A DNA stretch of 11,473 nt from Jingweiarchaeum tengchongense (GCA_038874075.1 JAVZDD010000018.1:1-11473), one strand, 5' to 3'; numbered from the stretch's first letter, positions 1 through 7,770 are shown. The notes: a model not told the origin generated them from the letters alone. Translations and numbers: made by a program.

Positions 1-337
1 TACTGCTGCTATTATAAAGAAGAATATCTGTATTTCCTTGTATCTCGTCTGATGGCTTATCTGCTTGATACTTATTTTCATTATAAGTAAAATTAGCTTC
101 AAGTATTTTGATCGCTCTTGGACCATTCCTTATTTTTAATGTGAGATTTTTAGTACCACTATCATAGCTATGGTCAAGATATGCGAAACTGCTAAAACAT
201 GGTGTGCATGGTACCGATGCTTTCGGTGTAAATACTCCCAATGCATAAAGCGCTGCTATTACGATTACTATCACTAGAATTGCCCATCCATATGTCATTA
301 AATACTCTAAAGCTGCCTGTGCTTTTTTCTTCAACAT
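1..337 (-). CDS. Type IV pilin-like protein with class III signal peptide (3' end beyond window)
   Basis: At least 112 codons are visible, and the reading frame stays open to the left edge, so the C-terminus is missing. The protein starts MLKKKAQAALEYLMTYG, followed by a long hydrophobic helix (about residues 16-36). This is the layout of an archaeal class III prepilin. The positive N-terminus KKKA would be cut before Q7, leaving Q at +1 and E at +5, which matches the QxxxE core of the DUF361-type pilins processed by EppA-like prepilin peptidase. After the helix comes a beta-type ectodomain with two close cysteines (C44, C47). It is probably a pilin subunit built onto the membrane by the ATPase and platform proteins encoded just upstream on the same strand. 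A TATA box and GGTGAT lie just before the ATG, so it can be expressed separately from the assembly operon. TTG at codon 2 is an alternative start. No prepilin peptidase gene is in the window. Confidence 0.85.
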   Translation of the reverse strand, partial: MLKKKAQAALEYLMTYGWAILVIVIVIAALYALGVFTPKASVPCTPCFSSFAYLDHSYDSGTKNLTLKIRNGPRAIKILEANFTYNENKYQADKPSDEIQGNTDILLYNSSS

Positions 338-338
338 T

Positions 339-377
339 ATCACCTAAATTAATAATAATAAAACGATGTTTATATAG
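339..377 (-). promoter_or_regulatory. Promoter and Shine-Dalgarno for the pilin gene
   Basis: On the minus strand the sequence CTATATAAA at 369-377 is a good archaeal TATA box. A start point about 25 nt downstream would fall near 345-349, leaving a leader of only about ten bases. GGTGAT at 339-344 complements the archaeal 16S rRNA 3' end but ends 1 nt from the ATG (4 nt from the following TTG codon). This 93-bp gap therefore gives the pilin its own promoter, as expected for a highly expressed structural subunit. The assignment is by eye. Confidence 0.55.
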
Positions 378-395
378 TTTATTATAATTTGATTT

Positions 396-410
396 TTCTC
401 ATAAAAAATG
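396..410 (-). terminator. Possible U-tract terminator after the platform gene
   Basis: About 20-30 nt after the stop codon of the second platform protein, the minus strand reads CATTTTTTATGAG, with a run of six T, followed by a second run of five T further on. Archaeal RNA polymerase can terminate at such tracts without a hairpin. The tract lies just upstream of the pilin TATA box, where a transcription boundary would be expected. Such runs are frequent in AT-rich DNA, so confidence is low. Confidence 0.25.
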
Positions 411-430
411 TTAATACTTTTTAGTGATGA

Positions 431-1447
431 TTAAGTTCCTATTTTGAGGAGTATTTTTAGTGCGATTTTCGTTAGAAAAAATGTGGCTAATGATATTCCA
501 AGTAGGAGAGGAATATATTTGACGCCACCCCTTTCATCACCTTTTTCTATCGAACCTATTATCAAACCGCTAAAAACACTTATGATCAGCATCGCAAATA
601 TTGAAAACCACGTCAGGAATTCGGTGCTTATTGCTGGCGGAGCTCCAATCCTGATGAAAGTGGGCATCTGAGCAATCACGGCTGGTGGTGGTAGTGTAAT
701 TGCAGAAGTGAGTTTTATGATTGTTTCTATTAGGGAAGTTGAAATGGCAAAGAGTAAAGGTGCACCAAATCCAGCCGCCATAAGGATAAATATCGTGTAT
801 GACATCACATTGGCTCTTATATCCTTCTTCATTATTTGCAAGTCTCTTATGTTCATTGAAATTTCTTCAAGAAGCTTTGATATCTCACCACCTGATTTAA
901 TACTTTCTACTAACAATTGCATTGTTCTTTCCAATAATTTTGATTTAATGTGAAGACATATGTCCCTAAGCGCTTCATCGATTGTCTCACCGGCAAGTAT
1001 CCTCTTTGCAGCCATCCTAAATTCTTTTTCAAGTGGCCCAAATTCAGACCTCGCAGATAATAGAACTGCCCTTTCCGTGGTCATACCGCTTCTAAGATTC
1101 GATGCGATAAGAGATAGGGCATCTGGAAGTATCTCCTCAACGAATGCACCCCTTGCTGTTGCGGTTAACTCAAGCGCACCTAAAAGTATTATTTGTAACA
1201 AAATAAAGAAACCAATGATTAAAAGGATGAGATGTAATGGTGTAAGAGAAAATATTTTAAAAATTAAGATGGAGATCGGTATTGATAAAAAGATGGAAAA
1301 TAGTAGTGAGAATCCGACCCATTCCTCTCTTGGAATTTCTAAATCACAATAGACTAATAGTTGTCTAATTCTTTCTGAATAGGATCCAGGTAGCAGTAAT
1401 GCAATGCTCTTATACGCCCTGAAGAGCATAGTCCTAAAATTGATCAT
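431..1447 (-). CDS. Type IV pilus platform protein, T2SSF family (TadC/ArlJ-like), second copy
   Basis: A 338-aa polytopic membrane protein, the inner-membrane platform on which pilins are assembled by the cytosolic ATPase. Two hydrophobic segments (about 43-66 and 70-92) precede a cytoplasmic helical T2SSF domain (about 105-205). This domain has the usual pattern of LPDALSLIASNLRSG, a spacer with RILAGETIDEALRDI, then LLVESIKSGGEISKLLEEI. Three more membrane segments follow (about 215-240, 277-300, 309-332). Its ATG overlaps the stop of the preceding platform gene as ATGA, and GTGAT lies 6 nt upstream as ribosome-binding site, so the two are translationally coupled. Archaellum ArlJ normally carries two T2SSF domains in one chain. 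Here they are on separate proteins, as in bacterial TadB/TadC and archaeal Epd systems. Which copy corresponds to TadB or TadC cannot be decided by eye. Confidence 0.88.
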   Translation of the reverse strand: MINFRTMLFRAYKSIALLLPGSYSERIRQLLVYCDLEIPREEWVGFSLLFSIFLSIPISILIFKIFSLTPLHLILLIIGFFILLQIILLGALELTATARGAFVEEILPDALSLIASNLRSGMTTERAVLLSARSEFGPLEKEFRMAAKRILAGETIDEALRDICLHIKSKLLERTMQLLVESIKSGGEISKLLEEISMNIRDLQIMKKDIRANVMSYTIFILMAAGFGAPLLFAISTSLIETIIKLTSAITLPPPAVIAQMPTFIRIGAPPAISTEFLTWFSIFAMLIISVFSGLIIGSIEKGDERGGVKYIPLLLGISLATFFLTKIALKILLKIGT

Positions 1448-2337
1448 ATCGATATCACTGGTCTCCTTGATTTAATTACATTCATGAACATGACTTGAGC
1501 AAAAATCAAAAACAACAATATCGCATAGAATATACCTTCAGTAATGGGAAATTGTGAAAATGAACTCAGTATAATTATAAACGTGATTCCCATGCAAGGC
1601 ATGATGATAGTAAACATCATATAGACCATGGCTAATGGATTTAGTTCTGAACTAAAGTTTCTCAATCTGACCCTTTGCTCGCTTGAGAGGTTCGCAATGA
1701 TTGCATTCAGAGTATCTGCAATATCTGCACCTGACCTCATTGCATTCGCAATTTGCCAAATTATTCTCCTGAAAAAGATAGATGGATTCCCGATTGCTAA
1801 TTTCTCAAGTGCTTCTATTTGCTCTACTCCAGCATTCATCTCTCTAACTGCCTTACCAAATTCCTTTGACACTTCTCCATAATCACCCAATGAAATGTCA
1901 ACAAGCGCATCATAGAGTATAATACCTGATTTTAATTTTATGTATAGATCACGCATTGCAAAGAGGAGGTCCTTTTCTAGCAATCTGCTTCTTTTCAATG
2001 CTTGAAGATTTGGGTAAGAGAGTAGAAGAAAGATATTTCCAATGCTCATCACGAGCGCAGTGAGTAATGAAGCAATTAAATACATGATGTTTATCTCTTT
2101 GAATATCAAAAAAGATATCAAAAAAACAATTCCAAAAAATATGAAAAAGTTGTATATCGCAGTGAAGATCACAAGCGATAGGAAGTCTATTACATCAATT
2201 TCTATCTCAGCTTGTTTTAATTGTAAATCCAGCTGTGGTACAAATTTCACCAGTGTGCTCGATAGACCTCTAAATCGCTTTATGTGTGGCAATACTACAT
2301 TAACTGGAACTAAGAGTGTTGGCAAAGTTTTTAACAT
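1444..2337 (-). CDS. Type IV pilus platform protein, T2SSF family (TadB/TadC-like), first copy
   Basis: A 297-aa membrane protein and probable partner of the platform protein encoded next. Two strong hydrophobic helices (about 52-78 and 84-108) lead into a T2SSF-type cytoplasmic domain (about 118-232). It contains KDLLFAMRDLYIKLKSGI, an amphipathic stretch with VREMNAGVEQIEALEKLA, and IANAMRSGADIADTLNAI, followed by two terminal hydrophobic helices (about 235-257 and 266-286). The LKSG and RSGAD elements mirror those in its neighbour, so both belong to the same family and probably form a heteromeric platform with the ATPase. It starts 7 nt after the ATPase stop and ends in a 4-nt ATGA overlap with the second platform gene, so it sits inside one operon. 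No strong Shine-Dalgarno is visible. It lacks the extra C-terminal helix seen in the second copy. Confidence 0.87.
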   Translation of the reverse strand: MLKTLPTLLVPVNVVLPHIKRFRGLSSTLVKFVPQLDLQLKQAEIEIDVIDFLSLVIFTAIYNFFIFFGIVFLISFLIFKEINIMYLIASLLTALVMSIGNIFLLLSYPNLQALKRSRLLEKDLLFAMRDLYIKLKSGIILYDALVDISLGDYGEVSKEFGKAVREMNAGVEQIEALEKLAIGNPSIFFRRIIWQIANAMRSGADIADTLNAIIANLSSEQRVRLRNFSSELNPLAMVYMMFTIIMPCMGITFIIILSSFSQFPITEGIFYAILLFLIFAQVMFMNVIKSRRPVISI

Positions 2338-2344
2338 ATTACAT

Positions 2345-3856
2345 CTATTCCAATAATTTCGTTGGAGATATATTCTTCTCAGCCATTTCCAAGATACTTT
2401 GCTTATTTATATAATATTCACAAACTATTTTACCTATATTATTCAATCCAGTAATTTTATGTTGGGTGATCCAGCTCAAAACTTTCTGTTTCTCCTCCAT
2501 ATCATGCCTAATCTCATCAGGCGTCATTCCTGTGTAATTTTGTAATTGTTCAAATAGCCTTCTGCTCTCATTTTCTTTTTCAATTTTATCAATTCTTGGT
2601 CTCCACGCATATAGGATGTTCAAACCTACCTCATTTGTCTTAGGAATTGCACCTATTACTTCTGCAACTTGAAAGACTCTCCTTATCCCAAGTCTCCTAT
2701 GTCTATAAACTACCAAAATCAATGGAAGTGTTTCAATCATTTCTGCAGGTAAGTTAATTGGTGGTGAGGTCAGCCTTCTTGCTGTTTGTTCTGCGGTCTC
2801 TGCGTGGAGTGTTGCATAAACACTGTGACCTGTGTGGATTGCCTCAAACAACACTTCGGCCTCCCTTTGTCTTCTAATCTCACCAACGACAATTCTATCC
2901 GGCCTCATCCTGAGCGAATTCACGAGTAAATCAAGCATTGTAATTTCTCCCTTTCCCTCAGGATTCGGCTCTCTTGTTGTTAGTGGAACCCAGTGTAGAA
3001 AATCTGGCAATTGCAATTCTCTTGTATCTTCAATTGAGATGACTCTTTGATTTGGTGGTATAAATGGCATGAGTACATTCAAAAAAGTTGTTTTACCACT
3101 CGCTGTGCCACCAGAAACAATCATTGACATTTCATATTCAATGGCAAGCCAAAGTAAACTTGCTACTTCATTGCTAATTGTATTATTCTCTAAAAGTTCT
3201 GTTATTGTCCACGGACTCCTTCTAAACTTTCTTATTGTTAATGTGTTTCCTTTACTTGAAATTGGAAAAAGTGTTGCATTCACCCTATCTCCAGAAAGAA
3301 GATGTGCATCCATCAATGGATTTAATGTTGTAATTTGTCTTCCAACTTTTCTACCAATTAAAGAAGCATAGTTTTCTATCTGTATATCAGTAGGTACAAA
3401 CACATTCGTCTTTAACCATCCATAGATCTTATGATAAGCCCAAACTGGTTCTACTGAGTTATTTACGACAATTTCTTCTAAATTATCATCCTTTAATAAA
3501 AATTCAATTGCGCCAAGCCCAAGCATGTCATGAATCAGGAAACCTGTGAGTATTGAAATGTCCTTTTCTGGCATAGCTGGAAATTCCTTTTTCAAAAGTT
3601 CGTTTGATTTCTCCTTAAAATTTTCTTTAATCTTATCCAGTGACCTTGGATCGAGAACTTCCTTCGTGGTCACTTGAACGATACTAATTAACTTCTCTTT
3701 AACCTTGTTCAATACAATTGAAGTTGCCTCGCTTATTTGCGGCAATCTCAAGACATAGATAGGTACGAATTCCCTTGGGTCTCTAACAATACTGACGTCT
3801 CCAGGTACATCATCGGTAACTACGGTGTAATTTGTGAGTAATTTTAATTCAGCCAT
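2345..3856 (-). CDS. Type IV pilus/archaellum-type assembly ATPase (FlaI/TadA/VirB11 family)
   Basis: A 503-aa hexameric secretion ATPase that would power pilin insertion through the platform proteins encoded next. An N-terminal domain (to about 230) carries the typical NLEEIVVNNS and LLSGDRVNATLFPIS segments. The RecA-like domain has Walker A SGGTASGKTT (248-257), Asp box ISIEDTREL (273-281), Walker B-type RPDRIVVGEIR (318-328, with E326), and His box HTGHSVYATLHAE (341-353). All catalytic motifs are intact, so it should be active. A C-terminal extension of about 80 residues after the ATPase core (about 420-503) is charged and helical, and I do not recognise it. The start codon overlaps the stop of the 118-aa gene by one base (TAATG), which implies coupled translation. 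The archaellum homologue would be ArlI, but no arl accessory genes lie here and two platform genes follow, so a pilus is more likely. Confidence 0.93.
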   Translation of the reverse strand: MAELKLLTNYTVVTDDVPGDVSIVRDPREFVPIYVLRLPQISEATSIVLNKVKEKLISIVQVTTKEVLDPRSLDKIKENFKEKSNELLKKEFPAMPEKDISILTGFLIHDMLGLGAIEFLLKDDNLEEIVVNNSVEPVWAYHKIYGWLKTNVFVPTDIQIENYASLIGRKVGRQITTLNPLMDAHLLSGDRVNATLFPISSKGNTLTIRKFRRSPWTITELLENNTISNEVASLLWLAIEYEMSMIVSGGTASGKTTFLNVLMPFIPPNQRVISIEDTRELQLPDFLHWVPLTTREPNPEGKGEITMLDLLVNSLRMRPDRIVVGEIRRQREAEVLFEAIHTGHSVYATLHAETAEQTARRLTSPPINLPAEMIETLPLILVVYRHRRLGIRRVFQVAEVIGAIPKTNEVGLNILYAWRPRIDKIEKENESRRLFEQLQNYTGMTPDEIRHDMEEKQKVLSWITQHKITGLNNIGKIVCEYYINKQSILEMAEKNISPTKLLE

Positions 3857-4212
3857 TATTTCACTTTCTTTTTCTCGGGTTCGAATTTTTTGGGTTTAAT
3901 AATGATTTCCTTGATTTTATCTAGTGAAATTGGTATCTTGAGTGAAATTTTTCTACCAATCGGTTTTTTCTCTATCTTCTTCTCCTCTTTTTTCACTTCT
4001 TTTTTCTTTATTCTTATAAAAGGTTGTACAAATGGATTTGCTGGATATACAAGCTCAAGTAGTTCATTCTCATGCAATACTTTTGCCAATTCTTCAATTA
4101 CTTTCTCATCCTCTTTCAATATTTTGGATGCTTCCTTTAAGCTTATTCTGCCTCTACTCTCTACTAAGTTTAACAATTTGTCTGCGTCTGTCCTTATCTT
4201 AATTTCTTTCAT
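3856..4212 (-). CDS. Small winged-helix-like protein with lysine-rich tail in pilus operon
   Basis: A 118-aa protein of unknown function. Residues about 8-65 look like a winged-helix fold: ADKLLNLVESRGRISLKEAS, a second helix with EKVIEELAKVLHENELLEL, then a strand pair ending PFIRIKK. From about residue 70 the chain is dominated by Lys and Glu (KKEVKKEEKKIEKK) and then strongly basic to the end. This suggests a disordered tail that binds nucleic acid, membrane phospholipid or an acidic partner. There is no signal peptide or membrane helix. The start overlaps the coiled-coil gene stop (ATGA) and the stop overlaps the ATPase start, so its product is made in step with the ATPase. AGGA lies 5 nt upstream of the ATG. 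It could be a local regulator, or the winged helix could serve as a protein-docking module in the pilus machine. I cannot choose between these from sequence alone. Confidence 0.75.
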   Translation of the reverse strand: MKEIKIRTDADKLLNLVESRGRISLKEASKILKEDEKVIEELAKVLHENELLELVYPANPFVQPFIRIKKKEVKKEEKKIEKKPIGRKISLKIPISLDKIKEIIIKPKKFEPEKKKVK

Positions 4213-6326
4213 TTTCCTATCTTCAATCTTATCCTTTCAATTGCAGTTTCGTATATCGCTGCTGTGCTTTCATCAAACGGGGACCATTCTCTCCTCAGAT
4301 TGAAAAGTTCATTGACTACATGATTACATATTTCATCTGTATTTAGCCCTTTGGATTTTAAAAAATCTATGATTGATTCCAATGAGTTAAGATTTTCGAT
4401 GATCATTCTTGGATCCTCCAACGTATGTAAATTTCTTAATATGAGCCATATTTGGAGTGAAGATAAATTAAGTGCAGCGTTATTCATTGCGCTTGTCATC
4501 GTAAGTGTTAATTTGTTGTTTAATTCAATTGTTTTTGAACTTACGATCCTATCGATTGACTTTTCTATCACTTCATCTATTTTTTTCTTGAGTTGCTCAT
4601 TCTCTGCCTCCAATTTTTTTATTTCCTCTGTATGAGATTTGACCAAACTCATCCTGTTCATCAGATCTACTACTTTGTCACTGATTTCATTAACTCGTTG
4701 GTTCACGCCTGCTATTTCAAACCTTACTTTTTCAAATTTACTCACATTTTCATCGAGGTACTTGGTGAGGTTTCTTAATTCATTACCTATCATGTCCTTC
4801 TCTCTTACTAATTTGTCTATGTCACTTTTAATCGAGGAAATGTCCTGATTCTTTGGCAGATTTTTTATCTCTGCATAAATCTTATCAATTTCTTCTTTCT
4901 TGACGAATGAATTAACAACATTGTTGAAATCTGTAAGTGTTTTATCAATTCTTCTATTCACGAAATCCATTTCTTTCAAAACCCTAAATGTATCTTGAAT
5001 ATTTTTATTCAATGTCACTTCTATCTCATTTATTCTTTCAGTATCCTTATACAGTTTGTCTATCCTTTCTCTTTCCATCAATAGACTTTTACTTATTTCA
5101 GATATTTTTGACTTAATCGATTCTATATCGCTTCGAATTGGAGATATGGATGAAAACAAATCAGATATCTTTTTATCTTGGATTTCTATTACTTTGGCAA
5201 ATGCTTCCTGTTTTTTATCACTTTCTACAATTTTCTTACTAATTTCCTCCTTGGTAGAAATCAGATTATGAATGTTATTTTCTATTGCACCGAATTTCCT
5301 AAAGATGGCGGTAATTTGTTTATTATTTATTTCTAGGTCATCTCTAATTTTCAAGAAATCACTATTTATCTTTGCAAAATCATTATTTATTTTTTCGATC
5401 GTCTCTTGTATTTTCTTATTAGATACGGTAATATCAACCACTTTTTTCTCAATTTCATTTATTTTTTGAACGCTACTATACAACTCATTTATCTTTTCTT
5501 TTTCATTTACGATATCTGTGGTTATTTGTTCTATTCTTGTCTTTAACGAAGTAAATGATGAAAATAAGTCCAGCAATTTTTTGTCTTGGATTTCTAGGAT
5601 TTCAGAGAATGCATTCTGCTTCCTTTCATTTTCTAGTATTCTCTTATTTAAACTTGCTCTCTCAGATGCATATCCAGCAATCTCTATTCTCAATTTATCT
5701 AAATCTTCTTTCCTAGCCGTTGCATCAACTATATGACCAAGATTCTCTCTCAATTCCTTGAGCTTAGAATTCAATTCTTCAAGCATTGAAACTTTTGATG
5801 ACATTTCTGTGCTTAAATCATTAATTTTATCTAAGATTTCATTCTTGTCTATTTTTTTAAGGTAGTTTTCATCTATTTCTTTCTTAACTTCTTCTATCGC
5901 ATTCCTGCTGCTGGTCTCAATTTCATCTATCTTTCTCATATTTGCCTCAAAATCTGTAAATTTTTGAGAGATATCGGTGATTTTGTCGTTGATTGCATCA
6001 ATGTTAACTCTTAATCCCTCTATTTCTTTCTTTGGTTCCTCAATCAAATTCATTTTCTCTTCGATGCTAGAAATCTTTGTGCTTAAATTAAGAATGTTTG
6101 ATGTTAGAGAATTCACCTTCTTTAGCGTTATTTCAAAATCACTCGCATTTGCAAAATTTTTTGTATTTTGCTCAATTTCATTTATCCTCATTTCAAACTC
6201 AGAAATTTTAATTTTGAGCCCATTTATATCTTTCTTTAGTTCATCAATTTTGCTTATCAAATTCCTAACAATCTCACTAAATCCAAATACCTGATTTGGT
6301 GGTGTCTTACCCAATTCCAAGCCCAT
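4209..6326 (-). CDS. Long coiled-coil protein heading the pilus operon
   Basis: A 705-aa protein of unknown function. From about residue 18 to 600 it is almost continuous heptad-type coiled coil rich in I, L, K, E, S, N and D, with repeated short units such as INEIE and IDKL. The N-terminus (MGLELGKTPPNQVFGF) has no signal peptide, and no membrane helix is visible, so it is probably cytosolic. The last 100 residues (about 605-705) are less heptad-like and look like a small globular helical domain with Trp, Cys and His. Two segments (about 230-257 and 366-393) are clearly duplicated. There are no Walker motifs, so it is not an SMC/Rad50 ATPase. As first gene of the operon, it may be a cytosolic scaffold for the ATPase/platform, a role comparable to ArlC/D/E in archaella; that is inference from position only. 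The ATG is only 1 nt from GGTG, so the exact start is uncertain. Confidence 0.85.
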   Translation of the reverse strand: MGLELGKTPPNQVFGFSEIVRNLISKIDELKKDINGLKIKISEFEMRINEIEQNTKNFANASDFEITLKKVNSLTSNILNLSTKISSIEEKMNLIEEPKKEIEGLRVNIDAINDKITDISQKFTDFEANMRKIDEIETSSRNAIEEVKKEIDENYLKKIDKNEILDKINDLSTEMSSKVSMLEELNSKLKELRENLGHIVDATARKEDLDKLRIEIAGYASERASLNKRILENERKQNAFSEILEIQDKKLLDLFSSFTSLKTRIEQITTDIVNEKEKINELYSSVQKINEIEKKVVDITVSNKKIQETIEKINNDFAKINSDFLKIRDDLEINNKQITAIFRKFGAIENNIHNLISTKEEISKKIVESDKKQEAFAKVIEIQDKKISDLFSSISPIRSDIESIKSKISEISKSLLMERERIDKLYKDTERINEIEVTLNKNIQDTFRVLKEMDFVNRRIDKTLTDFNNVVNSFVKKEEIDKIYAEIKNLPKNQDISSIKSDIDKLVREKDMIGNELRNLTKYLDENVSKFEKVRFEIAGVNQRVNEISDKVVDLMNRMSLVKSHTEEIKKLEAENEQLKKKIDEVIEKSIDRIVSSKTIELNNKLTLTMTSAMNNAALNLSSLQIWLILRNLHTLEDPRMIIENLNSLESIIDFLKSKGLNTDEICNHVVNELFNLRREWSPFDESTAAIYETAIERIRLKIGK
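5148..5639 (-). repeat. Internal duplicated segment within the coiled-coil gene
   Basis: Residues 230-257 (5556-5639) and 366-393 (5148-5231) share the pattern KQxAFxxxxEIQDKKxxDLFSS with identical EIQDKK and DLFSS cores. The similarity continues downstream into ELY/KLY and INEIE. The period is 136 residues, with no gap in the core. The DNA is also similar across the core, which suggests an old tandem duplication of a coiled-coil module rather than chance low complexity. A weaker related unit (IEIAG at 214-218, FEIAG at 536-540, each some 5-8 residues after a KLR or EKVR helix) hints at further degenerate copies. Confidence 0.7.
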
Positions 6327-6327
6327 A

Positions 6328-6364
6328 CACCTAAATAAATTTAGGAATTTTACTTAAATATATT
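6328..6364 (-). promoter_or_regulatory. Promoter region of the pilus operon with inverted repeat
   Basis: On the minus strand, AATATATTTAA (6354-6364) fits an archaeal TATA box about 32 bp from the coiled-coil ATG, so the predicted start point leaves a leader of only about 5-8 nt. Between TATA and ATG lies a perfect inverted repeat CCTAAAT-AA-ATTTAGG (6330-6345, plus-strand reading). One arm runs into the TTTAGGTG element (6328-6335) directly before the ATG. It could be an operator straddling the transcription start, or simply the Shine-Dalgarno context in AT-rich DNA. The 66-bp gap also separates this operon from nadE upstream on the same strand. Confidence 0.5.
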
Positions 6365-6392
6365 TATTCTTTTTGGAGTAGCAAGAACAACA

Positions 6393-7178
6393 TTAAAATA
6401 ATTGGCAAACTTCTGGTGTTTTCCGCTTATGTTCGCTCATTTTATTCATCCTTAGAACCTTCTCAACCTTCCATTTCTCTATTTTCAATTTTGATGATAT
6501 TTCAGTATTTTTCATGCCCTTTTCAAAAAAACAATATAAAATTTGGTCTATCTCATCATAGTTTAAACCTATTTCTTCCTCGGCTTGATGTCCTTCCCAA
6601 AGTCTTGGACTACTTTGTTTTTGTAAGATGCTCTCTGGTATTCCTAAATATCTACCTAATTCTCGAACCTGTGTTTTATATAAATCTCCAATAGGTAGTA
6701 TATCGACACCACCATCTCCGTATTTTGTAAAATAACCAATGAGAATTTCGCTCTTATCTCCGGTTCCTAATACTAGTCTGTTCATTGAATTTGCGTGGTG
6801 ATAGAGTATCAACATCCTCAATCTAGCGCTTGAATTTCCGATTGCTATTTTATCCCTGGGCAATTCTTTTAAAATTTCTTCAAGTTTTGGCGCAATGTCT
6901 ATTATTTTGTGTGTTAAATTCAGATTTCTAGCAATGAATTCTGCGTCTTTGGCATCATCTAAAGAATCTTTTAACCGTGAATCTGGCATAATCAATGCGA
7001 GGATTCTTTCAGATGATAGTGCTTTGTGTGCTAGATAACATGTAACAGTAGAGTCGAGGCCACCACTTAAACCGATTACCACTCCATCTGTACCACTTTC
7101 TTCGACTTTCTTTCTAATAAAATTTTCAATTTTAAATGATACTTTCTTATAATCAATATTTTTTATTTCATTCAACAT
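6393..7178 (-). CDS. nadE: NH3-dependent NAD+ synthetase
   Basis: A 261-aa cytosolic enzyme that amidates nicotinate adenine dinucleotide to NAD+ with ATP and ammonia, the last step of NAD formation by the Preiss-Handler route. It has the N-type ATP pyrophosphatase P-loop SGGLDS (38-43), GTGDKSE (138-144), GYFTKYGDGG (148-157) followed by LPIGDLYKTQVRELG, and the substrate-loop motif PRLWEGHQAEEE (191-202). The length is typical of the ammonia-dependent form, and no N-terminal glutaminase (nitrilase-type) domain is present. The start lies inside the end of pncA, an 11-nt overlap on the same strand, so the two genes form a pncA-nadE operon read leftward from the shared intergenic region. There is no clear Shine-Dalgarno, and translation is probably coupled to pncA. 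Confidence 0.96.
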   Translation of the reverse strand: MLNEIKNIDYKKVSFKIENFIRKKVEESGTDGVVIGLSGGLDSTVTCYLAHKALSSERILALIMPDSRLKDSLDDAKDAEFIARNLNLTHKIIDIAPKLEEILKELPRDKIAIGNSSARLRMLILYHHANSMNRLVLGTGDKSEILIGYFTKYGDGGVDILPIGDLYKTQVRELGRYLGIPESILQKQSSPRLWEGHQAEEEIGLNYDEIDQILYCFFEKGMKNTEISSKLKIEKWKVEKVLRMNKMSEHKRKTPEVCQLF

Positions 7179-7749
7179 CTTTGATCAGTTCTGAGTCAAC
7201 TATTTCAGCAAGTTTTTTAATTCTGATGTTATCAATCCAAAATTTCTGTTTCTCCTCACTTAATTTCCAGTATTTTTCCTCCTCGGGTAAGATTGTTGTA
7301 GCAGTTGCATCACTCACTAAGAAACACTCGTATCCTCTTTCGAATGCATTAATCAATGTATTATAAACACAGATGTCCGTAAGTACACCGGTGAAAAATA
7401 ACTTTTTAATTCCCAAGTTCTTCAATAGCTTCTCCAGATTTGTTTGGTAGAATCCGTTGTATGTCTTTTTTTCTATTACTTTATCCAAATGGCTCGGTTT
7501 GAGTCTATCAATCACTTCTGCTCCATACGTGCCCTTAACTGCGTGTCTTGGCCAGTACTTAAATTCTGGGTCATTTTCGATATGTGAATCGTTTAGATAT
7601 ATTATGTTCCAATATCTTTTTTTTCTGATGGAATTAATTATATCTTCAATTTTTGGCAAAACCTTTTCCATGTCTTTCACTGGTAAGCTTCCATTCATTG
7701 CAAAATCATTTAACATATCAATTATCAGAAGTGCTTTTTTTGCGCTCAT
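7168..7749 (-). CDS. pncA: Nicotinamidase (isochorismatase-like cysteine hydrolase)
   Basis: A 193-aa hydrolase likely to convert nicotinamide to nicotinate and ammonia, the entry step to the salvage pathway next to it. The catalytic triad is visible as D11 (IIDMLNDF), K95 (KKTYNGF) and C127 (GVLTDICV), where the LT pair fits the usual cis-peptide position. The metal-binding set fits D54, H56 and H69 (LNDSH and WPRHAVKGTYGAE), and the WPxH-V-GT-GAE signature favours nicotinamidase over generic isochorismatases. Its position directly upstream of nadE and divergent from pncB strongly supports the role. The ATG has no Shine-Dalgarno and lies about 26 bp from the centre of a TATA box, so the mRNA is probably leaderless. 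Remaining doubt: members of this superfamily act on other amides. Confidence 0.88.
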   Translation of the reverse strand: MSAKKALLIIDMLNDFAMNGSLPVKDMEKVLPKIEDIINSIRKKRYWNIIYLNDSHIENDPEFKYWPRHAVKGTYGAEVIDRLKPSHLDKVIEKKTYNGFYQTNLEKLLKNLGIKKLFFTGVLTDICVYNTLINAFERGYECFLVSDATATTILPEEEKYWKLSEEKQKFWIDNIRIKKLAEIVDSELIKDVE

Positions 7750-7770
7750 ATTCTTTTATAAAAAATCGAG

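Noticed and set aside
3890..4303. Open frame of 137 codons on the plus strand with Phe/Ser-rich hydrophobic stretches
   Set aside because: It is the mirror of the Lys/Glu-rich tail of the 118-aa gene (AAG/GAA codons read backward as Phe/Ser). It has no ribosome-binding site and crosses two real genes.
4209..6326. SMC/Rad50-like ATPase
   Set aside because: The long coiled coil suggested it, but there is no Walker A, signature or Walker B motif at either end and no hinge.
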